A stretch of DNA of 56,015 bases from Okeania sp. SIO2F4 (GCF_010672385.1 NZ_JAAHGT010000023.1:1-56015), one strand, 5' to 3'; positions 8,932 through 17,400 are shown, counted from the stretch's first letter. A program made the numbers and translations. Notes: a model not told the origin generated them from the sequence alone.

Positions 8932-9427
8932 CAATGTTCATGTCGGCAATTAATAATTAATAATTAATAATTACTCCTTCCGAATAATTAACAATTAATA
9001 ATTGAAGTAGCACTCAGCACTCAGCCAGCCTCCTAGTGCCGCTACGCGGAAGTCAGAAGTCAGAAGTATTGATTAGTAAGACTTTTAGGATTTTGTAACT
9101 GGTCAGTTATTTCCGCCATTCTGCACTAGGTCGTAACTGCGGCCTTCAGCAGTCAGCTTATTCAAGGTGTATAATGGGGGGATACTCTAGAGTTGCTGCT
9201 CCGCGTCTTATAACCCCCACGCAAATCGCACCACACGCTTTTTCGCTCCTGTTGTGGGGAACCGTTACCCTCGAATTGAAGAGCGCTCAAACTGATGGCT
9301 AGTTAACAATTATCGCTATTCGGAGCATTAATATTTATAAGACGCTATCTTGCTCTTTTATACGTTTTTCAATTATTAATTGTTCATTATTCATTATTAA
9401 TTATCAAATAGCTTTCGTTGGGTAGAT
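8932..9427. other. Intergenic region before the relaxase, no gene seen
   Basis: About 500 bp containing AATTAAT heptads (8945-9005), AGTCAGA heptads (about 9050-9067), an inverted copy of the 7796 dispersed repeat (9303-9375), and a GC-richer stretch (9180-9300) that includes TTGTGGGGAACC. Together with 7990-8560 it is a candidate location for oriT. I could not define a nic site. Confidence 0.5.
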
Positions 9428-10231
9428 ATGCGTACAAAATGTAGTTGTTCCGGGTCATTTAGAGCTACTTTGTCCTACGTCATGGGAAAACAACGAGCCC
9501 GACTTATCACTACTAATATCCCTGTTACATCTGTAGAAATGAAGGATAAGACTAAGGAAATCATTCAAACAATGATTTTACGAAGCAAAGGTCACAAAAC
9601 GAGTAAAAATTGCTACCATATTTCCATATCGCCAACAGACCGCGACTTAGAATTAGGGATTTCTGATAGACAGTGGATAGATATATCCGAATCATTTACT
9701 CAAAAAATAGGGCTTGAAAAAAACCCCAGAGTCTGCGTTGTACATGAGGATACAGGTCGCCCTCATCTGCACCTGGTTTTTAGTCTGATAGATCGCAATT
9801 CCCGAAGGACTCACTTACACCATAACTACTACAAAAATCAAGCGGCTTTAAAAGAAGTAGAACAAGAATTTGGTCTAGAGCATACTTGGGAAAACAATTA
9901 TTGGCTACACACCTCATCCCCAGAAAAAGAATATAACGATCGCTTTAACAAGTATCGTTCCCTACTTCAAAATCTAGGGGTGAATGATTTTCTAGTAGGG
10001 AAATATCGCTTACAACTAAACAATAATAGTAATATTGATATCTATGATACAAGCTCTGCCATGCCACTAATCTCAGCTAGTTTTGCTGAGGATAGATGGT
10101 TGATTGAACATAACAATAGTCGCCAGAAAGAGTTGTTAATTTTTCAACAATTGGATTTGGAAATACAGGGCTATTTCCAAAAATGCCAGTCAAATAAAAA
10201 TCGCCTTAATACAAAAGAAATGGAATTATGA
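9428..10231 (+). CDS. Relaxase / mobilization nuclease (MobA/VirD2-like), short
   Basis: This 267-residue protein would nick the transferred strand at oriT. Near the N-terminus is the family signature SFRATLSYVMGKQRARLI, whose Tyr (residue about 18) is the likely nucleophile. YHISISPTDRD follows near residue 60, then the metal-binding motif HEDTGRPHLHLVFSL (about 110-125), giving the three-histidine site of MOB relaxases (closest to MOBP/MOBV). Typical members are longer and carry a C-terminal helicase, primase or oligomerisation region. Here only about 110 residues of unknown content follow the nuclease domain. The next gene starts inside its stop codon. Confidence 0.85.
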   Translation: MRTKCSCSGSFRATLSYVMGKQRARLITTNIPVTSVEMKDKTKEIIQTMILRSKGHKTSKNCYHISISPTDRDLELGISDRQWIDISESFTQKIGLEKNPRVCVVHEDTGRPHLHLVFSLIDRNSRRTHLHHNYYKNQAALKEVEQEFGLEHTWENNYWLHTSSPEKEYNDRFNKYRSLLQNLGVNDFLVGKYRLQLNNNSNIDIYDTSSAMPLISASFAEDRWLIEHNNSRQKELLIFQQLDLEIQGYFQKCQSNKNRLNTKEMEL

Positions 10232-10677
10232 AGCAATCTAAAGAGTTATTAAATATATATATTGCTAGTATAGATGTAACGATATTTTATTCTGATACTT
10301 CCTACTGTTTTGATGATTGTTTAGAAGAAAATAAATATATATCTATAGATGACACATCCAAAATACTAACAAAATATACAGGCATTGATACAGTTATGTT
10401 CAATGTAGCTACAATACTTAAATTCAATGATTTACAACTACTCCCCTTAGAAGAAGCTTTAAAGTTATGGGGAATGCGATTAAAATCTAGTCAGTTAGCG
10501 TCAATATGCTTGGATATCTTGTCGGATATGTTAATTCAACTGCATAAAAATATACATTACAGTCAAGAATTATCTGCATATAAAAATCATCTTATAGAAT
10601 TGGGTATAGAAAATAGCAAACTAGAAAAAGAATTAATTCATTGGCGCACATTGTTTAAGCTTCCGACAAAACAATAA
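10228..10677 (+). CDS. Unknown protein translationally coupled to the relaxase
   Basis: A 149-residue mostly helical protein that I do not recognise. Its ATG overlaps the relaxase stop (ATGA at 10228-10231), so the two are probably translated together. No signal peptide, membrane segment or metal-binding motif is visible. The C-terminal 50 residues look like a coiled coil. It may substitute for the missing C-terminal part of the short relaxase or act in the relaxosome, but this rests only on coupling. Confidence 0.6.
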   Translation: MKQSKELLNIYIASIDVTIFYSDTSYCFDDCLEENKYISIDDTSKILTKYTGIDTVMFNVATILKFNDLQLLPLEEALKLWGMRLKSSQLASICLDILSDMLIQLHKNIHYSQELSAYKNHLIELGIENSKLEKELIHWRTLFKLPTKQ

Positions 10678-10732
10678 ACTCTTACTCTGTGACTGTGGAC
10701 ATCAAAAAAAACAGGAGTTTATTAAATTCAAA

Positions 10733-10943
10733 GTAAGCATTCAGCCGTCAGCTAACAGCAATCAGCTATTGCTTTTAGTGAGTGATAAAAGCAATATTTA
10801 ATTGAGGTAGAAAAATCTTACTACAAAAGTCAGGTCCAAAGTCTATATTCATTTAAACCCTGTCCTTAAATACAGGGTATTGTTGCTGAATTTCGCAGTT
10901 ACGACCCAGGAGGCAAGCTGGCTGCTAATAGCTGAATGCTTAC
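10733..10943. mobile_element. MITE-like element, GTAAGCATTCAGC family, copy A
   Basis: Terminal inverted repeats GTAAGCATTCAGCCGTCAGC (left) and the complement of AGCTGAATGCTTAC (right) bound 211 bp of non-coding DNA. Related copies lie at 15002-15332, with isolated ends near 19248 and 20120. A shared inner word, CCTCCTGGGTCGTAACT, appears in both full copies. Confidence 0.7.
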
Positions 10944-11030
10944 AATTCACGCGCCGCTCATAGGCAGAGGCTTTTCTCTATCTTCTAAATGGTTTATCTT
11001 CAGGAATTATTAATTATTAATTGTTAATTG

Positions 11031-11870
11031 TTAATTAACTGGCAAATACATACTCACGGTTGTTCCCTTATTAACTTGTGATTGTACCTCAATACTACCT
11101 TTTAAATCATCAACTAATTTCTGTACTATAGTCATCCCCAAGCCATTTCCTGCTATATGCTCGACCCTCTGAGACCGCCAACAGCAGTCAAATATATTTT
11201 TGATTTCCTCGCTGTTCATGCCTATGCCTGTATCTTCAACTACTATTTTGATACAACCGTGCGCTCGCGTTACTGATATTATGACAAAACCTATACTTGT
11301 ATATTTTAAAGAGTTGGTTAACAGATTAGTTAGAATTTTATGCAAAGCCTCTTTATCTAAGCTTAGAAGAGGTACAGATTCATCAACATTAACTTTTATA
11401 CTTATTGAGTTACTATTAATATAACTGAGTTGCTCGACTACTTTATTTATCAATTCGAGCAGAGAAAACGAGTAATTGATTGGTGTTTTTTTTATATGGT
11501 ACGGACGCTCAATATCAAAATCAACTACCATTTCTTCAATTCGCTGTATCGAATCGGCAATTGGTTGCCGATTCACTTTTTCACTTTCACATAAAAAACA
11601 AATACCTTTTATGACTGATATAGGTGTAAGTAACTCGTGCTTTAAAATTCGGTATTTCTGTTTGTATTCATTTTTTTTGAACTTTCCGTAAAATATTTTT
11701 GCTACCTTATACCCAAGCAACATGGATATCATATTATTGCGAATAGGGTAATATAAGGATTCTTTAGAAGATTCTTGCTCTGCATAGGCTTTTTTTTCGT
11801 GGTGGAGAGAAGTTAGCAAAGGTAGTAATAATATACCTATTACAACCCAGTCACGCAATTTGTTCTGCAT
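11031..11870 (-). CDS. Sensor histidine kinase
   Basis: This 279-residue kinase has a hydrophobic N-terminus (about residues 8-22) but no large sensor domain. The dimerisation/phosphoacceptor box HELLTPISVIKG lies near residue 78. The ATP-binding domain follows: N box LTNLLTNSLKYT, G1 box VEDTGIGMN, and G2 box GNGLGMTIVQKL near the C-terminus. It would phosphorylate the response regulator encoded just upstream, whose end it overlaps by 20 bp. The input is unknown. Its place between the relaxase and the partition-like genes suggests it may control transfer or maintenance of the element, as an inference. Confidence 0.9.
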   Translation of the reverse strand: MQNKLRDWVVIGILLLPLLTSLHHEKKAYAEQESSKESLYYPIRNNMISMLLGYKVAKIFYGKFKKNEYKQKYRILKHELLTPISVIKGICFLCESEKVNRQPIADSIQRIEEMVVDFDIERPYHIKKTPINYSFSLLELINKVVEQLSYINSNSISIKVNVDESVPLLSLDKEALHKILTNLLTNSLKYTSIGFVIISVTRAHGCIKIVVEDTGIGMNSEEIKNIFDCCWRSQRVEHIAGNGLGMTIVQKLVDDLKGSIEVQSQVNKGTTVSMYLPVN

Positions 11871-12615
11871 AGTCTTGTTCTTCTGTCATCAAACTATCAT
11901 TATAACAGTAACCATGTTGACGACTGCCTCTGATTAGATTGCTGGCTTCGGATAATTTTTTCCTAATCCTGTATATATTCGTGTTAATTATTCCCGGTGA
12001 AACACAACTGGAACCCCACAGTGAAATCAACGTTTCTTTGCTGACATACTGACCAGGATTTTTAACTAAAAACTTTAGTAATCGCAGTTCTGTTTCAGTT
12101 AAACACAGTTCTTTTGTTCTACGATCGCTCAATCTCACAATTACTTTACCAGTAAAATATATACACAAGTATTTAGTTTCTATCTCTACTAAATCATTTT
12201 GTTTGAGAGGCAACGCATCTGTATGATTCTCTCTTCTGGTAGACATTAATTTTAGCCGAACTGGTAACTCCTCATAATCAATAGGTTTACAGATATAGTC
12301 ATCTATTCCCATGTAGTAGGCTTGAATCTTGCTTGAAGTAGAAGTTTCCCCTGTAATCATACAAATATAAGGATCGTATAGATGTTTTTTTTCTAAAACG
12401 GTGCGGACGTATTGGCAGATAGTATCACCATGTATGTCTGGCAACGATCGATCCAGCAAAATTAGATCGGGCTTACATCGGTTTATTAATAAGATAGCCT
12501 CCTCACCTTGTGAAACTGTGTCAACTTTCCAATTAGTTTTAGTTTCCAATATGCTTTTTAAAATAGCCAACAAACGAGGATTATCTTCAATAATCAAAAC
12601 TCTACGGACTGTCAT
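11851..12615 (-). CDS. OmpR-type response regulator
   Basis: This 254-residue protein has an N-terminal receiver domain (acidic pair in LIIEDN, phosphoacceptor Asp in LLDRSLPD near residue 55, conserved Lys in CKPIDYEEL near 107) and a C-terminal winged-helix DNA-binding domain (about 150-240, with TETELRLLKFL and INTNIYRIRKKL). It is a transcription factor activated by the adjacent kinase. The gene comes first in a two-gene leftward operon and overlaps the kinase start by 20 bp. Directly upstream of its ATG lie TGATAAC heptads, so its ribosome binding site is obscured. Confidence 0.92.
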   Translation of the reverse strand: MTVRRVLIIEDNPRLLAILKSILETKTNWKVDTVSQGEEAILLINRCKPDLILLDRSLPDIHGDTICQYVRTVLEKKHLYDPYICMITGETSTSSKIQAYYMGIDDYICKPIDYEELPVRLKLMSTRRENHTDALPLKQNDLVEIETKYLCIYFTGKVIVRLSDRRTKELCLTETELRLLKFLVKNPGQYVSKETLISLWGSSCVSPGIINTNIYRIRKKLSEASNLIRGSRQHGYCYNDSLMTEEQDYAEQIA

Positions 12616-12644
12616 TTCAGTTATCAGTTATCAGTTATCAGTTA
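12616..12644 (-). repeat. TGATAAC heptad repeats abutting the response regulator start
   Basis: About four units of TGATAAC (read leftward, ending TGAA) lie directly before the ATG at 12615. The same unit directly precedes the starts at 50573 and 53311. Confidence 0.85.
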
Positions 12645-13528
12645 GGGGAGGCGCATACCCACAATTTTTCGGTCGTACTTTCCTGTTAAATCTATGGTTA
12701 ACTTTGCCAATTATTACTGACAAATATATACACAAAACTCAACTACTTAAGTATGGTTTGCGCTCAAAAGTATTATGGGTAAGGGTAGGAGTCAGGAATC
12801 AGGAGCAAGAATCTTGTACTTTTTAAAGACCATTACAGGCACTTACCTTCATCTGTCAATCCTTTTAGATTTAATCAGCAAGCCCTAAGTAGAACCAGCA
12901 AAAACCTGGCGTTGCATAGAGTGTGGGATGAATTAGTGTCGGGAGTGTTATAAGTGTTGGAAGGAGAGGGAGGTGTAGGGAGTGTGGGAGAAATAGGGAG
13001 TGTGGGGAGTGTGGGAAGAGGGGAAAAGTGTAGGAAAAAATATATATTCTCACAATTACGGCTGCAGGACAACCAGTGTGAGATGAATTATAGTTTTAGA
13101 GACACAAAAAGTTAAAGATGGAATTTACCTTTCCTGAAAAAATTAATCCCTTGCTTCAGCAAGGCCAAAACCTAATTAGCCTGTAACATGATGTGTGCCA
13201 ACTTTCTAGTTAATCTGAACCAAAATTTGGCTGGTTTACACCAATTAACACGGTTGGTCTTTGTCCACCTACTCGCTCTTCAAATGTATTATTTTCGATC
13301 CTGTAATTGCGATAAAATAATCAGGCTAATTACTTTATAGAAATTTACAGACGAATATCCTTATAATATTTATACATATTTATTTCTAAGTTGGTGTGGG
13401 ATTAACTTTTTTTTTAGAATTAATTCGAGATCATAAGGTTGTTGTATACAATTGTCAAGAGCAAGATGGGACATTGTACTAAATCGCGTCCTATATAAAT
13501 TCAATATATTCGTTATAAATACTTCTAA
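12645..13528. other. Non-coding region with a G-rich minisatellite
   Basis: No credible gene over about 880 bp. At 12945-13030 the plus strand is a purine-rich tract of short GGGAGTGTGGG-like units with several runs of three or four G, which could form a G-quadruplex. Open frames on the minus strand across it are low-complexity Pro/Leu/Ser translations and were rejected. Confidence 0.6.
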
Positions 13529-13657
13529 TATAGCAATCCGCGCTTATGTTGCGGGTAATCAAAAAGTAGATAAAAAAACTGAAACTCCCGCAATAGTGCC
13601 TGTTGCCTAAAAGCGGTTAGATTTTTATACACAAATATACAGGGGATGATTGCTATA
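13529..13657. mobile_element. MITE-like element, TATAGCAATC family, copy 1
   Basis: Ends TATAGCAATCC and its complement GGATGATTGCTATA bound about 129 bp. The inside (TGCCTGTTGCCTAAAAGC) resembles the copy at 21324-21460 in inverted orientation. A further copy lies at 21123-21254. Confidence 0.65.
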
Positions 13658-13702
13658 GACGAAAGATATATGACTTGTACCCAAAAAAAGATTTTCACTC
13701 TT

Positions 13703-13746
13703 AGGTTGTCATCGAACTGTCACGATACTGTCACGATACTGTCATG
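13703..13746 (+). promoter_or_regulatory. Four 11-bp direct repeats upstream of the parM-like gene (parC-like centromere)
   Basis: Contiguous units AGGTTGTCATC, GAACTGTCACG, ATACTGTCACG and ATACTGTCATG end 57 bp before the first ATG. Direct 11-bp repeats beside the promoter of an actin-like ATPase are the hallmark of parC in type II (R1-like) partition loci, where ParR binds. A 41/44 identical array precedes the T4SS operon (7495-7538), with flanking similarity beyond the repeats on both sides. Confidence 0.82.
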
Positions 13747-13774
13747 GAAACCCAATCTTTTGTCTATATTTTTA

Positions 13775-13811
13775 GCTAGCATACTCTTGTACTATACAAA
13801 AGTATGCTAGC
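13775..13811 (+). promoter_or_regulatory. 37-bp palindrome overlapping the parM-like start
   Basis: Arms GCTAGCATACT (13775-13785) and AGTATGCTAGC (13801-13811) are perfect complements, and the loop contains a second pair, TTGTA/TACAA. It covers the ATG at 13804 and ends 4 bp before the ATG at 13816. It could be a repressor site, or an mRNA hairpin hiding the first start codon. Confidence 0.75.
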
Positions 13812-14994
13812 AATAATGACTACAAATCAAGATAGCCAAGAATCTCAGGTCAAAAATCCAGGCAGCGTACAAAACCCAAAATCCCAACAATTAAATCCAG
13901 TCGTAGTCGCTGCCGACTTTGGTGGTATAGGTACCAAGGCTTTTGCTTCCTATATCGAAAAAGAGCACACCATAACTTTACCTTTATTTATGGGTTCTGA
14001 GGTTGCAGTGGTTAATCGCGACTCAATAGAATTATTGCAAAAAGAGAATGGCTTAAGTCTTTCTGAACCTGAACATAGGGCATGGTGTAGCGTTCAGAAC
14101 TCAAGCTATAAAGTCATCGGTAGTTTAGCTGAAAAATTTCATGGTTTTACTTTACTGCAACCTGCTAAATATGAATTAGCAGTTTTTAAAACCTTGGCTC
14201 TTTTGTGGGTAATTAAAGAGAAATTAAATTTGCCTACTCATTTTGATATCAAGTTAGGATTACTGATTCCTCCTGGTGAATATAACGATCGATTTGAGTT
14301 ACAAAATTTATTAATAGAGGCTGGCAAAAGCTTCGATACTCCCTCTGGGAAAATGTCTGTAAATATTTTAGATTTTGACTGCAAACCGGAAAGTGGTGGA
14401 ATTATACTCTACCTTAAAAAAAATTCCAAATATCAGTTTGAAGAGCGAAATATATCTGTAGTTATGATCGGTTACAGAAATGCTAGCTTGATCTGTTTGA
14501 AGCGAGGGCAAATTGTTAAAAAAATATCTTCTCAATTAGGAATGCACTATATGATTCAAAGATTTGCGGAGTTTACTGGTAAGAACAATCCTTCATCAGA
14601 ATTAGTGCCAATAGTTGTAAATTTTCAACATAATTCAGAGTCAGACGACTCTTATTTATGCAGACTAATTAACACCACTTTTATCAATAATAAAGATTAC
14701 CAATTTTCTCGACTCAAGCAAGGCATTACTAATTCTAGAAACGAATATCTTCAAGTGTTAAAAATTTGGCTCTTAGAGCATTTGCCATTAGATACCGATC
14801 TAATAGTATATTGTGGAGGTACAGCTGAATATTTAAGGGGAGATTTAAGTAATCTCAAGAGTACACCTAATATAAATGTATGTTTTTTTGACTCCATAAA
14901 AGTTCCTTTGAGCTTAGATATACACTCGCTAAAAGAGCGGATATACGACCTCTATTGTTACTTCAAATTTATGATAGATACTTTTAAAAGTTGA
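13804..14994 (+). CDS. parM: Actin-like ATPase of the ParM/StbA type
   Basis: Up to 396 residues with the actin-fold signature: phosphate-1 motif AADFGGIGTKAF (about residues 34-45), phosphate-2 region SVVMIGYRNASLICL (about 217-231), and an adenosine motif IVYCGGTAEYLRGD near residue 340. ParM proteins polymerise and push plasmid copies apart when held by the ParR-parC complex. The upstream 11-bp repeat array fits this. Start choice is open between ATG 13804 (inside the palindrome arm) and ATG 13816. No clear ribosome binding site precedes either. The candidate adaptor gene downstream is separated by an inserted MITE. Confidence 0.82.
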   Translation: MLAIMTTNQDSQESQVKNPGSVQNPKSQQLNPVVVAADFGGIGTKAFASYIEKEHTITLPLFMGSEVAVVNRDSIELLQKENGLSLSEPEHRAWCSVQNSSYKVIGSLAEKFHGFTLLQPAKYELAVFKTLALLWVIKEKLNLPTHFDIKLGLLIPPGEYNDRFELQNLLIEAGKSFDTPSGKMSVNILDFDCKPESGGIILYLKKNSKYQFEERNISVVMIGYRNASLICLKRGQIVKKISSQLGMHYMIQRFAEFTGKNNPSSELVPIVVNFQHNSESDDSYLCRLINTTFINNKDYQFSRLKQGITNSRNEYLQVLKIWLLEHLPLDTDLIVYCGGTAEYLRGDLSNLKSTPNINVCFFDSIKVPLSLDIHSLKERIYDLYCYFKFMIDTFKS

Positions 14995-15001
14995 TTTTTA
15001 T

Positions 15002-15332
15002 GTAGGCATTCAGCCGTCAGCTTGCCTCTTACAGAGGAGCTAACGCTTTTCATGTCGCGTTTGCGTTAGCATTCCGTAGGAAAGCGAAACAGCTAGCCTC
15101 CTGGGTCGTAACTACGTTAACAGCTAAAGAAAAAAAAGAAGTAATAAAAGGAGGAAATATTGAAAAAAAGGGAAAAATGATAATGCTAGATATAGCTGTA
15201 TTAAATGAATTATAGCAGCTCTTTTTAAGCATCTCTAATCACAAGATAAATTTATAGCATTCTTTTTTCATGCTTGGTACAAAGGTGTGCTTTTATTGCG
15301 CTCGAGCTGACAGCTAATAGCTGAATGCTTAC
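15002..15332. mobile_element. MITE-like element between parM-like and parR-like genes, copy B
   Basis: Ends GTAGGCATTCAGCCGTCAGC and the complement of GCTAATAGCTGAATGCTTAC bound 331 bp. It starts 8 bp after the parM-like stop and ends 23 bp before the next gene, so it appears to have inserted into an operon. It belongs to the same family as 10733-10943. An internal hairpin is formed by AGCTAACGC and GCGTTAGC. Confidence 0.7.
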
Positions 15333-15355
15333 ATTTTTATAGACTAGAAAACTGT

Positions 15356-15754
15356 ATGAATAGTAATAACGACAAGTATTTCTGTATCTACATAAAATGT
15401 AGAAATATAGGTGTAAATAAAAAAATATTTAGTTACTTAAAAGAGCAAGATACACCGTTCAATAAGCTTGTACTAGATTCTCTAAAACTGCTTTGGTTGC
15501 CTTATGTTTTAGCTTCTATCGGCTCTCCAGAAAAAGCTATCGGGAAAGAGATTGAAGTGTCTTATGAAAAAGTCAGACAACATTTTAATTTGATGTGCTT
15601 AGAACTCAATCATAACATGAGGCGAGAAGAGCCAATTTTAGTTACTAACCAAACACAAGTAGTCAGTAATAACGCAACGAGTATTGAGGAGGAAGAGGAT
15701 AATTCAGAGTTTGAAGTTAGGATTTTTGACAAGACTGACAATATAGAATTTTAA
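15356..15754 (+). CDS. Candidate ParR-like DNA-binding adaptor
   Basis: A 132-residue protein with no strong family match by eye. The N-terminal 50 residues could form a ribbon-helix-helix: a strand (FCIYIKCRN) followed by two helices (NKKIFSYLKEQ and FNKLVLDSLKLLWL). The C-terminal third is acidic and flexible (EEEEDNSEFEV). That layout, an RHH domain with a disordered acidic tail, and the location after a parM-like gene, match ParR adaptors, which bind 11-bp parC repeats and touch ParM with their C-terminus. It is the natural candidate to bind both 11-bp arrays. The function is inference. Confidence 0.45.
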   Translation: MNSNNDKYFCIYIKCRNIGVNKKIFSYLKEQDTPFNKLVLDSLKLLWLPYVLASIGSPEKAIGKEIEVSYEKVRQHFNLMCLELNHNMRREEPILVTNQTQVVSNNATSIEEEEDNSEFEVRIFDKTDNIEF

Positions 15755-15981
15755 CCAATAAGGAGTTTCAGAAATTAATAATTTTCACGTCTGCGACAGC
15801 AGAAACAATTAATAATTACTTCTTCTTAAAAAAAGAGGATTGACTAAAAGTATTTTTTTTTGATTGTATCTCCTTAAAAAGGGAGGATTTTAAGGGTGAT
15901 TTTTTGAATAAATAATTATTAACTATCACCTCTTAATTATTCATCATTAATTATTCATTATTCATTATTCGGTAAATTGCT
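15755..15981. repeat. Repeat-filled spacer before the ParA-like gene
   Basis: It contains an inverted copy of the segment around CATGAAAATTATTAATT seen at 3240 and 7890, then TAATTAT-type heptads ending TTATTCGGTAAATTGCTATG, so the repeat abuts the start codon of the next gene. Confidence 0.75.
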
Positions 15982-17400
15982 ATGAATTATATACATTTGA
16001 TTGATGGAGAGAAAGGTGGAGTTGGAAAATCTGTTGTTGCTCAATCTATATTTTACTATTGCCTAAAAATCTTGAGATTAGCAGGAATAAAATCAGAACC
16101 ACAACCTTTAACATTAGAAGAGGTTAACAATATATTGCAGAGTGAAAGTCAAATACCTAACCCTAGCTCGGATGATGAAACGGAAGTAGGGAAATACCCA
16201 CATATTCCATTAGTTTTAATAGATGCTGACCGCACTAATGCTGACGTAGAAAAAGTTTACGAAAAAAAATTCAGGAGTTTAATTACAAAAGGCTTTTTTT
16301 CGGAGAATGCTAAAAGCGAAGAGGAAAAAATTGCAGCTCACGCAATTTTTGAAGCTGCTATTGGTAAAACGGTGGTTGTCAACGTACCTTCTGCTGCTAA
16401 ACGTGCTATAGATTCGTGGTTTTCGGTTAATGATTTATTTGAATTAGCCGAACTTCAAGAAGAACCTATTAAATTTGTTAAGTGGTTTGTGAGTAACGGA
16501 CTCAAGGATAGCTTGGAGCTTTACAAAGATTCTGTTAATAAATATTCTCGGGAAAATCCTGGTAAGATGACCCATATTCTTGTTAAAAATAATTTCTTTT
16601 GTGATGATTGGAAATTACTAGATAATCAAGATTATTCCGAAGTTATAACTAAAGACTTCACTATGGAATTTCCGGCTTTAGATGAGATGTATTCTATTCA
16701 TATTCGGGATGAGAAATTAGATTATGATGATGCTATTTCAGGTCAAGGCTTTTTCCGAAATAAAGTAATAGCTCGTCATGCTGTGTTCAAATTCACCAAA
16801 AAGGTTTCAGAAGGTTTTGCAAAGTACATTGACACTCCACAGACTAAAGTCCCGTGGATTCTTCAGAGGAGCTGTAAATCGGGTTAAAACCACGATTTCC
16901 ACATTGCTCGAAACAACCACATTGCCATTACCGTACCGTAGTACGTATACAGCAGCAGTCCACTAGGCGGTGTCAATTGCCACTACTCTCTCCGGCCAAA
17001 AGGCCATTGAGGCTACTTTTTAAGTTTCTAGTTAATTATAACACATTTTTTTGACCACGGATTAAAATCCGTCGAGTCGTTTCCATCCACCGCTTAAAAG
17101 ACGGTGGTTTCCCACTTACCGAATTTTGATGATGATACTATTTTTAAATCTCTTTGTACCAAAGGCTCAATATTATCCGCATATTCAGGAGCCTTTCCTG
17201 ATACTGTTGCTGAAACAAAACCCGATGAAAATAATAAATTTGACACTGAAGTTGTAGAGGCTTCTAAAAACAGTAATAAATTTCACACTGAAACTGCAGA
17301 GGCTTCAGACTCAAGCAAAAGTAATTTATCCCAAAAGGAGGTAGGTAGTGAAAAAACTAATGCCAGAACTACCACTAAATCTAAAACAACCCGTAAATAA
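15982..17400 (+). pseudogene. ParA/TraL-like ATPase gene interrupted by a non-autonomous IS605-type element
   Basis: The N-terminus has a deviant Walker A motif, GEKGGVGKS (residues about 9-17), and LVLIDADRTNADVEK as the Walker B/switch region, like TraL, StbB and other ParA-family ATPases of plasmids. The frame runs to 16843, then enters an inserted element and stops at 16887 with 15 foreign residues. After the element the same gene resumes (from about 17116, PNFDDDTIF) and continues to the stop at 17400 with an acidic, Ser/Thr/Lys-rich tail. Removing about 270 bp restores a protein of about 380 residues. The truncated form keeps the ATPase core, so it might still work. It may aid partition or transfer. 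Confidence 0.75.
16844..17115 (-). mobile_element. Non-autonomous IS200/IS605-type element without tnpB
   Basis: About 270 bp. Read leftward it starts with a hairpin (CCACCGTC and its partner around 17088-17108), has a TTATAAT promoter word (17034-17043 region) like the one before the tnpB at 45588, and ends with CTGAAGAATCCACGGGACTT, the typical right-end form also seen near 33350. No transposase frame remains. Boundaries are good to a few bases. The retained right end could give an omega-RNA-like transcript. Confidence 0.7.

Noticed and set aside
12871-13072. Two overlapping minus-strand frames over the G-rich tract
   Set aside because: They translate the minisatellite into Pro/Ser/Leu/His repeats, have no ribosome binding site and overlap each other in different frames.
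16778-16966. A 62-codon frame across the left junction of the inserted element
   Set aside because: It begins in the ATPase gene in the wrong frame and ends in the non-coding insertion.
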